From assembly GCA_025558095.1 (NCBI GenBank), contig JAIVFI010000023.1, forward strand, positions 434,001 to 498,000: 64,000 nt of DNA. The letters run 5' to 3'. Shown here piece after piece: positions 32,173 to 41,517 of the stretch. Origin of the DNA: Hyaloraphidium curvatum. Lineage: Eukaryota; Monoblepharomycota; Hyaloraphidiomycetes; Hyaloraphidiales; Hyaloraphidiaceae. Position 1 is the first letter of the stretch. Each line of letters opens with the position of its first letter. The position numbers and the translations under genes were made by a program. The notes under the pieces were generated by a model, which ran no database searches, was not told the DNA's origin, and saw nothing but the letters and a program-made list of their open reading frames with translations.

Positions 32173-33537
32173 TCACAACGCTGGTAATGGCGGAAGTCGC
32201 CTGGGTCTGGGTTTCGCTATGACCTTCTCGCACCAGGCAGCCGCTTGCAAGAGGTGTAGATCGTCAAGGTACTTTCCTACGAGCTGTATTCCCAACGGCA
32301 GCCCGCTTGCACCGTCACCGGCCGGCAAAGCGATTGCTGGAGCGCCGAGAAAGGACCATGGGGCGCAAAATATCGGATCTCCCGTGTTGCCGAGCCCTTC
32401 TGGAGCGGTCCCCGGGGAGGCCAGGGTGATGAGGGCATCGAAACCTTCCATGACGGAGTTCATAGAGCGACGCAGCACTCGTTGCAGCTTCAATGCTTTG
32501 GCATACTCTGATTCGGGGACAGTCGAGCCCTCGCTGACCAGATCTTTCAAGTGTTGGGTAACCTCGTTCGGATTGTTCGCGACGAGGTCTGAAAAGATGG
32601 CTGCGGCCTCCGTTGCTAACACCGTACGGGCTGCGCTCCACATAAAGCCGAACTCGGCTGGCAGCTCTGCGACCACGATGGTGGCTCCCGCCGTCGACAG
32701 CAGCGAGATGACACGATCAAAGAAGTCCTTCATCTCCGTGTCCGTTCGATCCCATTCGGCCGTGCGTACCACTCGAATCCGAGGAGCCGTCGGCATATCC
32801 AAACCAAGACCCAGGCCGATTCCGAGTGGTGGCACAGTTTCACCATGAACGTCGGCCGCGTCCGTGCCAAAGAGGAGGCTCGCCGCAAACGCGGCGTCGA
32901 CAACGCAAGGAGCAAAGACGCCGACGTGGTCCAGGGATCCCGCCAGCGGTTGAATGCCAGTCCTCGGTATTGCGCCGTAACTCGGTTTGAAACCGACGAC
33001 ACCACAAAATGCGGCCGGCCGAATGATTGATCCGTAAGTCTGCGTCCCCAAGGCAAGCGGGACGATTCCGGCGGCTACAGCGGCCGCAGAACCACTCGAC
33101 GAGCCTCCTGGCGTGTATCCGAGCTTCCAGGGGTTGTGTGTCGGCCCCGGTCCGCGCCAGGCAAACTCGGTCGTCACCGACTTGCCAAGCAGTGTCGCTC
33201 CCAGGTCGCGGAGCCGAGAAACGACCCAGGCGTCCTTCCCGGGCTGTCGGCCCCTGTAAACCGGTGAGCCACATTCCGTAGGCATGTCGAAGGTGTCCAT
33301 GAGGTCCTTCACGGCAACTGGAATACCACGAAGAGGTCCGTGATTCGAAGCAACGATCTCCTGGGGAAGGAAGGCAAAGGCGCGTATGTGGGGCTCCCAT
33401 GCCCGGGCAGCCGCCATAGATGCGTTGACATATTCGTTTGGATCAGCATCGCCAGCTTGGAAGGCCCGCAACGCATCGACGAGGCCTAGCATCCGCGTAC
33501 GCGTTTGGGTTTGTTTACGGCTCGGCGACGCCGACAT
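32173..33537 (-). CDS. amidase signature family enzyme
   Basis: A single exon, 454 residues. Amidase-signature enzymes hydrolyse C-N bonds with a Ser-cis-Ser-Lys triad, here K77 (GIPVAVKDLMDTF), S146 in YTPGGSSSGSAAAVAAG and the nucleophile S170 in TQTYGSIIRPAAFCGVVGFK. The 24-residue spacing between the two serines is the canonical one. Length fits the short form (AtzF/GatA-like rather than FAAH, no membrane anchor). GatA function is unlikely without partner subunits nearby, so a catabolic or detoxifying amidase is more likely. It starts 140 bp from the divergent chitinase. Confidence 0.85.
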   Translation of the reverse strand: MSASPSRKQTQTRTRMLGLVDALRAFQAGDADPNEYVNASMAAARAWEPHIRAFAFLPQEIVASNHGPLRGIPVAVKDLMDTFDMPTECGSPVYRGRQPGKDAWVVSRLRDLGATLLGKSVTTEFAWRGPGPTHNPWKLGYTPGGSSSGSAAAVAAGIVPLALGTQTYGSIIRPAAFCGVVGFKPSYGAIPRTGIQPLAGSLDHVGVFAPCVVDAAFAASLLFGTDAADVHGETVPPLGIGLGLGLDMPTAPRIRVVRTAEWDRTDTEMKDFFDRVISLLSTAGATIVVAELPAEFGFMWSAARTVLATEAAAIFSDLVANNPNEVTQHLKDLVSEGSTVPESEYAKALKLQRVLRRSMNSVMEGFDALITLASPGTAPEGLGNTGDPIFCAPWSFLGAPAIALPAGDGASGLPLGIQLVGKYLDDLHLLQAAAWCEKVIAKPRPRRLPPLPAL

Positions 33538-33677
33538 CAGGGGTCCGTCGTTCCGCTCCTGCTGAGGACCCTCATCATTGAGCCCCAAGCTTCTCGGGAC
33601 CCTTGCGGTGCTCAAGAAGACCTCCAACTTCCTGCAGACTGGTCTGCGTCGTTCGTTCGATTGCATTCCCTGCCAGC

Positions 33678-35235
33678 ATGGCGACCGTTCCTTCCTGGAC
33701 GCCCGAGGGCGTCTTCGTCGCAGGGCAGCAGTGCATTCACGCCGGAAACCTCTTCGTCGCACAATGGTGGACTCAAAATAACCTCCCCGGCGACACGGGG
33801 CCGATGGCGTCCAAAGTGTGGAAGCTCGTGGGACCGGGCGGCGCCGCGATAGCCGCTGCTCCGACCCCGGCGCCGGCGGTTGCTGCACCGACTCCGACGC
33901 CCGCAGCACCTGCTCCGGCGGCACCCGCGCCCGCTGGCCCCGTGGGAGCTTGCAAAGCTTGGAATCCGACCGCCGTTTACGTCGAGGGCAACACGGCCTT
34001 CTTCAACGGCCACGCTTGGAGGGCCAAGTGGTGGACTCAGAACAACCAACCCGGCCTGCCCGCCTCGAACATGTGGCAGGACCTCGGACCGGGAGTCGAG
34101 GCGCCGCCGGACGCCTGGGACCTGCTGGACGCCCTGCTTGTGCCGGCGAACGCCGGCAAGGAGCTTCCCATCACAGACGCCGCCCAGCTCACGGCCATGT
34201 GGGGCTCCGCGGACCCCGTGAACCCCGCAACCACCCCTGCCGCGGTGGCGGCGGCGCTCGCGGCCCATTTCCCTGCCGCAACCTACGACTCCATGTTCCC
34301 AAACGCGTTCCAGTCGCCCGCGCACCTCGCACGGAACAACCTTCCCCCACTGCCTTCGCAGGCCCAGCCCTACTACTCGTACGCCAACTTTGCAGCGGCC
34401 GTGACCAAGATCGCGGACATTCTGGTGCTCCAGCAACACAACACGGACGGCACCTCCCGCCACGTCCACTTTTCCAAGTCGTCCCGCACGCACGTTCTCC
34501 TGCGGTGCGACCCGACCTTCACCCGATCTGCAACCACCGCGTCGACCGTGATCGACTACGGCGCCTTCTTCACCGTGCCCGCCCCGGCGCTGCAGCGCAA
34601 CCTAGCGGCCTTCCTCGCCAACATCGCCCACGAGACCACGGGCGGCTGGGACGGCGCCCCGGGCGGGCGCTATGCGTGGGGGCTGTACCACAACGAGGAG
34701 CAGGAGGCGCACAAGTTCCCCGAGGGACAGTACGTCGACACGGGGCGGTTCCCGGCGGAGAAGGGGAAGCGGTACCACGGGCGCGGGCCGATCCAGCTCA
34801 GCTGGGTGAGTTTCGCGGTCCTTTGCGCCCGAAGCTGCGATGCTGATGGTGGCGCGACGGCAGAACTACAACTACTACCAGGCTTCGCAGACCCTCTTCG
34901 GAAACCATGCAACGCTGCTCTCCGACCCCGAGATGGTCACCCGCGACGGCACCGTGGGCTTCATGACGGCCCTCTGGTTCTGGCAAACGCCGCAGCCGCC
35001 CAAGCCGTCGTGTCAGCAGGTGATGACGGGGGCTTGGCAGCCCACCCAGGCCGATCTCGCCGCGAACCGCCTTCCTTGCTTTGCTACGACCATCAACGTC
35101 ATCAACGGACGGCTCGAGGCCGGAATCCCGAACGATGCCAGGGTCAAGGACCGCGCGGGCTTCTACCAGACGTTCTGCGCCACGCTGGGCGTCCAGCCCG
35201 ACGAGGCAGACTGCTGCAGGCAGAAGAGCTGGTGA
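33678..35235 (+). CDS. GH19 chitinase with two CBM5/12 modules
   Basis: Exons 33678-34805 and 34864-35235 give 499 residues. Two chitin-binding CBM5/12 modules come first: SWTPEGVFVAGQQCIHAGNL...QWWTQNNLPG and KAWNPTAVYVEGNTAFFNGH...KWWTQNNQPG, separated by an Ala/Pro/Thr linker. The GH19 catalytic domain follows with FLANIAHETTGGWDG (catalytic Glu), GGRYAWGLYHNEE (second acid), RYHGRGPIQLSW and NYNYYQAS. GH19 enzymes cleave chitin by inversion. The predicted start gives no signal peptide although the enzyme should be secreted; an upstream non-coding or missed exon may supply one. It could serve wall remodelling or feeding on chitin. Confidence 0.85.
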
Positions 35236-35431
35236 GGCGTTGATGGGCAGCTGAAGTGAATTGCTAGAATCTTTGTCGTGCCGTTTGTTGCGTTGTGCGA
35301 ATGCCGCGATCGATGAATTGATCCTCACCATTGCCGATCAAGCGCGTCGACTCCCCACGAAAACGACCGCGCCCGCCTCGCCCGGCGTCTTTCCTACTCC
35401 ATTCCGCGACCGCGCAAGTCTGCCAACCAGA

Positions 35432-36086
35432 ATGGACTCGCTCTGCCGCGCCGTCCGTGCCCTCGCGACCGCCTGCCTCCTGGCCGCCCTCACCGCGATC
35501 GGCCTCACCTGCTGCCCCGCGGCCCCGGGCCCCGACTCGGACCCCGAAGCCGCCGAGCCGCTCCGCAAGTCGCCGACGCCGGGATCGTCGCCGCAGCGGG
35601 GCCGCGTGGCCGCCGGCACGGCCGACGCGCCCGACGCGCCCGCCCAACCCGGTGCGAACTCGCCGCCCCACCCCGCTCTGCCACCTCCGATCCGCACCGA
35701 GCTCCCCGCCGGCCGCTCGCGCTCGCTCCCGCCCCCCGATTCCGGCGGCACGCTATCGCCCGGCGCCTCGCCGTCCCCCGGGCCGGCGGAGGCCGCCGCG
35801 GCGCACGGCGAGGAGCCGGAGCACATCTGGGATCACACGGGGGGGACCACACTCGGACAGCCGGCCAAGAAGAAGCGCAGGCCGAGGTGACCTCTCCCCC
35901 CCCGCCGCGACCCGGGCCGCGGGTGCCGCGATCGCCGTCTGACATTTCCGATCGCCCCGCCGCAGGCCGCAGACGCCGCTCCCGCCGCTCCCGAGCACCG
36001 GATCGGGCGAGAGCAAGCCGAAGAAGGGGAAGAAGGCGGGGAAGGGCGGGGCGAAGGGCGAGGAGGGGGCGGCCGGGCCGGCGTAG
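35432..36086 (+). CDS. small secreted Pro/Ser/Gly-rich protein with basic tail
   Basis: Exons 35432-35886 and 35966-36086 give 191 residues. A signal peptide is clear (ALATACLLAALTAIGLTCC). The mature part is disordered, rich in Pro, Ser and Gly, with a short PEHIWDHTGGTTLGQ patch and a strongly basic stretch (PAKKKRRPR) before the junction, continuing to KPKKGKKAGKGG and an acidic-Gly end. No domain is recognised. It may be a wall- or matrix-associated peptide; the lysine clusters could also be processing sites. The second exon is supported only by frame and GT-AG signals. Confidence 0.5.
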
Positions 36087-36326
36087 GTGGGAGGGACGGG
36101 GGGACTGATCGGGGGCAACGTGGGGGAGAATCGGGGCAAGGGGGGCGCATGAATTATCGTCAGATGAACAAGAGATGAGATCGGGTGCGGGGATGGCTCT
36201 GATATCTCCGAATCGGCTGTCTTTCCGTCCCGTGTCTGGTGACGTTCGAGGAACTCTAGTCCGGGTGTCGACCCTGACTGTCGCCCACCGCTCCAACTCC
36301 TCGCGCTCTTGCCGGCGTTTCCAAAG

Positions 36327-36856
36327 ATGATGTCCGCCGGCCCGCCACCGAGCATCTACGCCCTCGTCCAGCTCTTCCAGGACCCGCAGCCCTACGGCGC
36401 CCGCGCCGTCTTCATGCCCACGGTCAAGTTCACGGAGGACACCTGCCGGAACGTTTACCTGGGCCAGATGCTGGGCAACGCGCACGTGGAAAAGTTCGGC
36501 GGCCGCGACGCGTTCCTGAAGGAGTGGAAGGAGCTCTACAAGGGCCCGCCGGTGGCCGATCCGGTGGCGTGGCTGCAGAAAGTGAAGGGGTCGGCGCTCG
36601 AGTGGGAGCAGGTGTTCCAGAACGCGGACAATGCCGAGGAGGCGAGGGGCAAGGTGAAGGAGGCGCTCGAGGGCGAGGAGTGGGAGGAGTGGGCGGTCTA
36701 CAAGACGGGAAACGGGGACGTCGAGCACGGTCGGTGCTTCGGGGACCGAGAGGGTCGAAGCGTGCCTTGACATCTCGCGCTTCCCTTCCAGGAGCGATGT
36801 TCGCAGGGAGCCTGAAGTCCGGGGGCGTGTTCTTCCTCTCTTTCTTCTCGGATTGA
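36327..36856 (+). CDS. hypothetical small protein
   Basis: Exons 36327-36729 and 36792-36856 give 155 residues. Ordered-looking segments are SIYALVQLFQDPQPYGARAV, YLGQMLGNAHVEKFGGRDAF and a helix rich in Glu/Lys (NADNAEEARGKVKEALEGEE) ending in a hydrophobic C-terminus (GGVFFLSFFSD). I do not recognise it. The compact size and helical pattern are reminiscent of small mitochondrial or adaptor proteins, but nothing specific can be said. It is convergent with the BTB gene. Confidence 0.55.
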
Positions 36857-36960
36857 GCCGTGGAGCAGGGCAGAGCAGGGTAGCATGGCAATCGATGGTA
36901 TTGTACTTCCCCAAGATCCGGAAACCCGCGACTCCCCCCCGGCCTGCCGCCGCCCGGCAC

Positions 36961-38402
36961 CTACACCCTGCTCCCCACCTCCTCCATGACCATCTTGACC
37001 GTCTCTTCCCTGACCTTGAGCCCCTCGGCGCCGCCCTGCACGCCGACCTTGCGGAACACCAGCGCGGCCCAGCCGTCCGTCTTGACGACCGAGGAAAAGT
37101 TGGCCGCGGCGAAGCCCACCAGGGCGGCGCGGAGGGGGGTGGATTCCAGCCCGATGAGGAGGGGGCAGACGGTGGAGGGGGTGAGGAGGGGGGGGGAGGT
37201 GATGAGGGCGCGGGTGAGGGGGAGCAGGGAGGGGAGGGGGTATGCGACTGCATCGAGGGGGGAAGAGGGGTCAATGGATGAGGTCGGAGCATCGAAGTGG
37301 GGTGCATACCGAGGGCAGAGTGCAGCGCGCAGGCGGCTTCGACGCCGGCGGCGTCGGGCTCGAACACGGGCGTCTTGTAGAGGTAGATGTACTCGACCAG
37401 GATGCGCAGCGTGGCGATGGGTATCGGCAGCCTGACGCGCACGAGCGGGCGCGGGTGCGAGACGGTGGAGATGGCGAAGGAGCTCGGGGCGCCGGGCGAC
37501 TGCGGGCCGGGGACGGGCTTGGCCTCGCCGGTCGAGGCGTCCCCGTTCGTCGACGGGGCCGCGGCAGCCGCGGGCTCGGCGGCGGCGCCGTTGGCTTGTG
37601 CGGCCGGGGGCTCGGCGGGGGCAGTTTCGGCCTTGGGCGCGGCGCCTGCGCCGGCCTGCGCCTTGCGGAACCACTCCCACCCGCTCGCGAGCACCTTGGA
37701 GTGGGCCCAGACCGAGCCGCCGTCGGCGATCAGCTCGACGTCGCCCGTGCGCGCGTCGTCGAGCAGCAGCGGGCCGATGCCGTCGCGCGGCAGCCTGCGC
37801 ACGCCGGTGACCGAGTCCAGGTGCACGTACAGCAGCGCGTCGTGTGCGGCCATGTGCGCCGAGAAGTCGTCGGGCGGGGCGGCCTCCGTGGGCGTTGACA
37901 GGCCGGGTGCGTCGCCTGTGCGCACGAGCACCCATAGCTCGACGAGCTGCGCGGGCAGCGCGTCGTCGAGCGCGAACTCGAAAGAGAACAGGCCGGGCGT
38001 TGCGGCGTTAGGCTCGCGGATCGGCAGCACCGCGCCGCCGGCGACGACGCGCACGTCGAGCGACACGGAGGTCAGCGCGGGGCCCACGCGGGCGCGGCAG
38101 CGGAGCGACACGCCGACGAGCGTGCGCGGGCCGCCGGCCTTGGAGCGCGCCGGCGCCGCCGCAAACGACCAGTTCAGGCCGTTGACGCGCAGGCCGTCCA
38201 CGGACAGCGGCGCGACGCGCGTGGTCGTCGCCGCGTCGACCGGGATGGCCGCCGCGTCCAGCGCCGCGCGCGGCAGCGCCCAAACAACGCCCGCGACAGG
38301 CGAGTGCGCCGTCGCCGGCGCCGCCGAAAACGCCGCCGACGCCGCAACAAGCGGAGGCGCAAGCATGGAGGAAGTCGACGGCCGCGGCTCCGCCATGGCC
38401 AT
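36961..38402 (-). CDS. BTB/POZ domain protein
   Basis: Exons 38402-37310 and 37247-36961 give 459 residues. The N-terminal 210 residues form a beta-rich region (VDGLRVNGLNWSFAAAPARS, GVSLRCRARVGPALTSVSLD, LVELWVLVRTGD) that may be a MATH-like domain. Then comes a BTB domain interrupted by an Ala/Pro-rich insert: TGDVELIADGGSVWAHSKVL, VRLPIPIATLRILVEYIYLY, and the C-terminal helices LRAALVGFAAANFSSVVKTD. BTB proteins often serve as substrate adaptors of Cullin-3 ubiquitin ligases, and MATH-BTB is a known adaptor layout. The MATH part is inference. Confidence 0.7.
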
Positions 38403-38611
38403 GGTTGTTTGAAACCTTGAAACCGTGGTCCTTGGCCCGGGACGCGGGCACCAAATCACAGGCGCCCCAAATGACCGCTCGCACAAAGCATCGCTAAAAT
38501 GAATCGGCCAGGATGTGCAAAGACGCTTGCGTTATTGCAGCAGATGGTTGAGCGTGCAAGGACACGCTCTAATGCACATGGCCGGCAACCCCGACGACCG
38601 GCGCATCCACC

Positions 38612-39728
38612 TCACTTCTTGAAGTGACCCCACTTGCGAAAGTCCTGCACGACCTCTGCGAGCGTCTCCCCCAGCCCCTTTGCGTACGGCACCCCCAGCT
38701 CCCTGCTCCTCGACGTGTCGATCTTGTACGCCCTCCCGAGCTGCGTCCGGACGAAGTGCGCCTTGCCGACCGGAAGCGTGAACGACACCAGGTAGGCCGC
38801 AAAGTTGGGCACGGCCATGAACCGCTTCCCCGTCAGTTTGGCCGCGGCGGGGGCCACGTCCCGCGCCAGGTTGTGGCTTCCCCCGCTGACGAGGTAGCGC
38901 CCCGACGCTGTCGGCGACCGCGCGGCGAGCACGTGAGCCGCCACGACGTCTTCCACATGGACCCATGCAATTCCGAGGTCCATGGATGGCATGGCACCGT
39001 TGACGAGGTCGGCGAGGATGCGGGTGGAGACGCTCAGGGCGGGCGACAGGGAAGGGCCCCAGATCTGCGGGACGGCGAGCCAGTCAAGTCATCAACCGGC
39101 AGGGATGGCGAGAAGATGCACGCACGAGCGACGGGTGGATGGTCACGAGGCGGAACTTTTCCCTCCCGGGGGGAGACGTCCAGGCGTCGTAGGCCTCGCG
39201 CAGCGCCCGCTCGGCCTCGACCTTGGAATAATTGTAGCCATCCCACTTTAGCGTTGCCTCGGTGTTCCAGTCGGCTTCCGTGATCGCCCGGCCGTCCTTG
39301 GACGGGGCATCCGCGATCGAGAGCAGCGAGGCGGTGACGACCAGCACCTCGACGCCCGGCGCCTTCTTGCAAGCCTCGAACACCGCCAGCGTTCCCGTCA
39401 CCGCCGGATCCACCAGCTCCCTCTGCGGATCCTTCAGGGTATCCACGACGAACGGCGACGCCACGTGGAACACCGCCGCACAGCCCGCGACGTGCCCGTC
39501 GAAAGACCCGGGCACCGAAAGGTCCGCCTCGACCACCTGCAGCCGCTCCGCGCCGGGGAGCTCGGAGAGGAACGCGTTCTTGGGATCCGACTTGCGGCGC
39601 ACCGAGGCACGGACGGCGTATCCGAGGGAAAGCAGCGCCGCGACCAGGTGCGCGCCGAGGAAGCCGCCGGCGCCGCTGACGAACGCGCGCGGGGGGGTGG
39701 CGGGGTCCATAGCGGGGACGGGATGCAT
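38612..39728 (-). CDS. NAD(P)-dependent epimerase/reductase, cinnamoyl-CoA/dihydroflavonol-reductase type
   Basis: Exons 39728-39126 and 39064-38612 give 351 residues (345 if the ATG at 39710 is used). Extended short-chain dehydrogenase: AFVSGAGGFLGAHLVAALLS (GxxGxxG cofactor loop), the arginine ASVRRKSD favouring NADPH, AVFHVASPFVVD, and the active-site YNYSKVEAERAL (Y-x3-K). RLVTIHPSLIWGPSLSPAL crosses the intron and matches the substrate-proximal loop of this group. Fungal members reduce aldehydes, ketones or methylglyoxal; the substrate is unknown. Same strand as the BTB and formate dehydrogenase genes but with separate promoters. Confidence 0.85.
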
Positions 39729-40090
39729 CGGCGGCGGAAACGGCGGCGCTGCGTGCCCGCGGAGGGCGGATTTATGCGGGGACGCGGCGGCGCAACGTCG
39801 ATGGGGCCGGCGGGCCTTCGGGGAATGGGCCTTTCGCCGCGGACCCCGAAATCCGCCCGGCCGCAGAGTTCTCGCGACCCCCGGCCGCCTGCGGGCAGTT
39901 AGGTTACGCCGCTTTCGTTACTCCGGCTCCGGCGGCGGCTTTTTCGATTGGTTCCGCACGGAACGCGAGTACCGTCTCATGTGACGGCTCCGCCTCGACC
40001 GACCAACACAACCGTCGAAATGCGAGCCGGCCTAGTGCGGACGCCTATATTCGCCGCGCCGGCTCCGCATCCGGATGCGATCGCCGGGCA
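39729..40090. other. intergenic spacer
   Basis: A 362-bp gap between the 3' end of the formate dehydrogenase gene and the start of the reductase gene, both on the minus strand. I see no coding or structural feature; it contains the reductase promoter. Confidence 0.4.
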
Positions 40091-41333
40091 TCACATGTAC
40101 GCCTTGCTCACGATCCTGCCCGCCTCGGCGATCACGTCCTGCGGCTCCTGCTTCTCCCCCGCGAAGAACCTCTCGAGGATCCGCTTGGTCCCGGCGACGT
40201 AGCGGATCTGCGCGTCGAGTGAGGTGCCGGATACGTGCGGCGTCATTGCGTTGTGTTTCATGGTTCGCCAGGGGTGATCTGCGCCGCGCGGCGATGAAAG
40301 GAAAAGGCGATTTGCGAAAATATGAAGCATGGATAAGTACGAGCGGCAACGAACACGAGGATAACCTCACCTTTTGGGGCCGGCTGCTGGTCCCATGTGT
40401 CGCCGCCGTAGCCCGCTACCTGGCCCGAGTTCACCGCGGCGACGAGATCTTCGCGGTTCATGATGGCGCCGCGGGCCGTGTTGACGATGAAGATGCCTGC
40501 CGGATCCTGTCAGCGTCGGAACGTGCGCTTGCGAATCCGCTGTACCTTTCTTGGCCTTGTCGAGAAGAGATTTGTTGATCATTCCCCGGGTCTCGGGCGT
40601 CAAGGGGACATTGACCGAGACGACGTCGCACGTGGCAAACAGCTCTTCGACGGAGACGTGCCGAGCGCCGACGGCATCCTCGAGCTCTGCGGATCCGTGC
40701 TCAGCCCCAGAACCCAGAGCAAGCCGGGGCTTGACTACCTTTCGGCAAGGCATGGCGCTGCGAGTAGAGCAGCTCTTTGCAATCGAACGGCTTGAGCCTC
40801 TGCAGCAGCTTGTACCCGATGCGCCCGCACCCTAGCGTGCCGACCGTCTTGCCCATCAGATCCCACTCGTCGATGGCGACCGCGGCCACGTCCCAGCCCC
40901 CCGAGCGGACCATCTCGTGCGCAAAGGTGTAGTTCCGGACCAAATCTAGGATGGTCATGATGGCGTGCTCGGCGACTGAGGTGACGTTGGATCCGGTGAC
41001 TTCGTACACGCCGATGCCGCGGGCGTTGGCGGCGGGCAGGTCGATGTGGTCGGACCCGACGCCGGCGGTCACGCAGATTTTGAGCTGCTTCGCCGTCGCC
41101 ATCCGCGCCGCCGTGAGGTATGCGGGGTGGAACGGCGTGCTGATCAGGATGTCGGTGTCCACCAGCTCTCTCTCGAACTCGCATCCCGGCGCGTCCTTGT
41201 CGCTGGTGACGACGTAAGTGTGCCCGAGCGACTTGAGCCACGGGCCGAGCCCAAGGCCCTGCTGCGCGCAGCCGAGCAGCCGCGGGTCCGAAGCGTGGGC
41301 GCCGCCGTCGTAGAGGACCGCGAGGATCTTCAT
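40091..41333 (-). CDS. NAD-dependent formate dehydrogenase
   Basis: Four exons: 41333-40739, 40686-40546, 40496-40371 and 40278-40091, giving 349 residues. It oxidises formate to CO2 with NAD+. Diagnostic motifs: [16 protein letters not shown] and [20 protein letters not shown] with the formate-binding region, [20 protein letters not shown] (Asn and Arg of the active site follow in RNYTFAHE), NAD loop [45 protein letters not shown] and the catalytic His in [16 protein letters not shown]. The frame is open upstream of 41333 (another 50 codons), so an N-terminal mitochondrial leader is possible; the chosen start matches cytosolic fungal enzymes. Confidence 0.92.
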
Positions 41334-41517
41334 TTTCGCCTGCGTTTTGGTGAAAGCGGAGGTTCGGGCGCGATCGAGAGACCAATCAGACCAGCCAGGA
41401 CCCGCAGCCCGCCCGCTCCTCCGCACCGACTCCCAACGTGCAAAACAAACATGAAAGCTACTACCGGTCGACAAAGAAAACATACTTCAAGATCACCAAA
41501 CCGCACCGTGCCGACGC

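Noticed and set aside
35505-38486. A 993-codon open frame on the minus strand
   Set aside because: It runs through three differently spliced genes, has shifting low-complexity composition, and only its part near 37311-38402 is a true exon (BTB gene). High GC makes stop codons rare.
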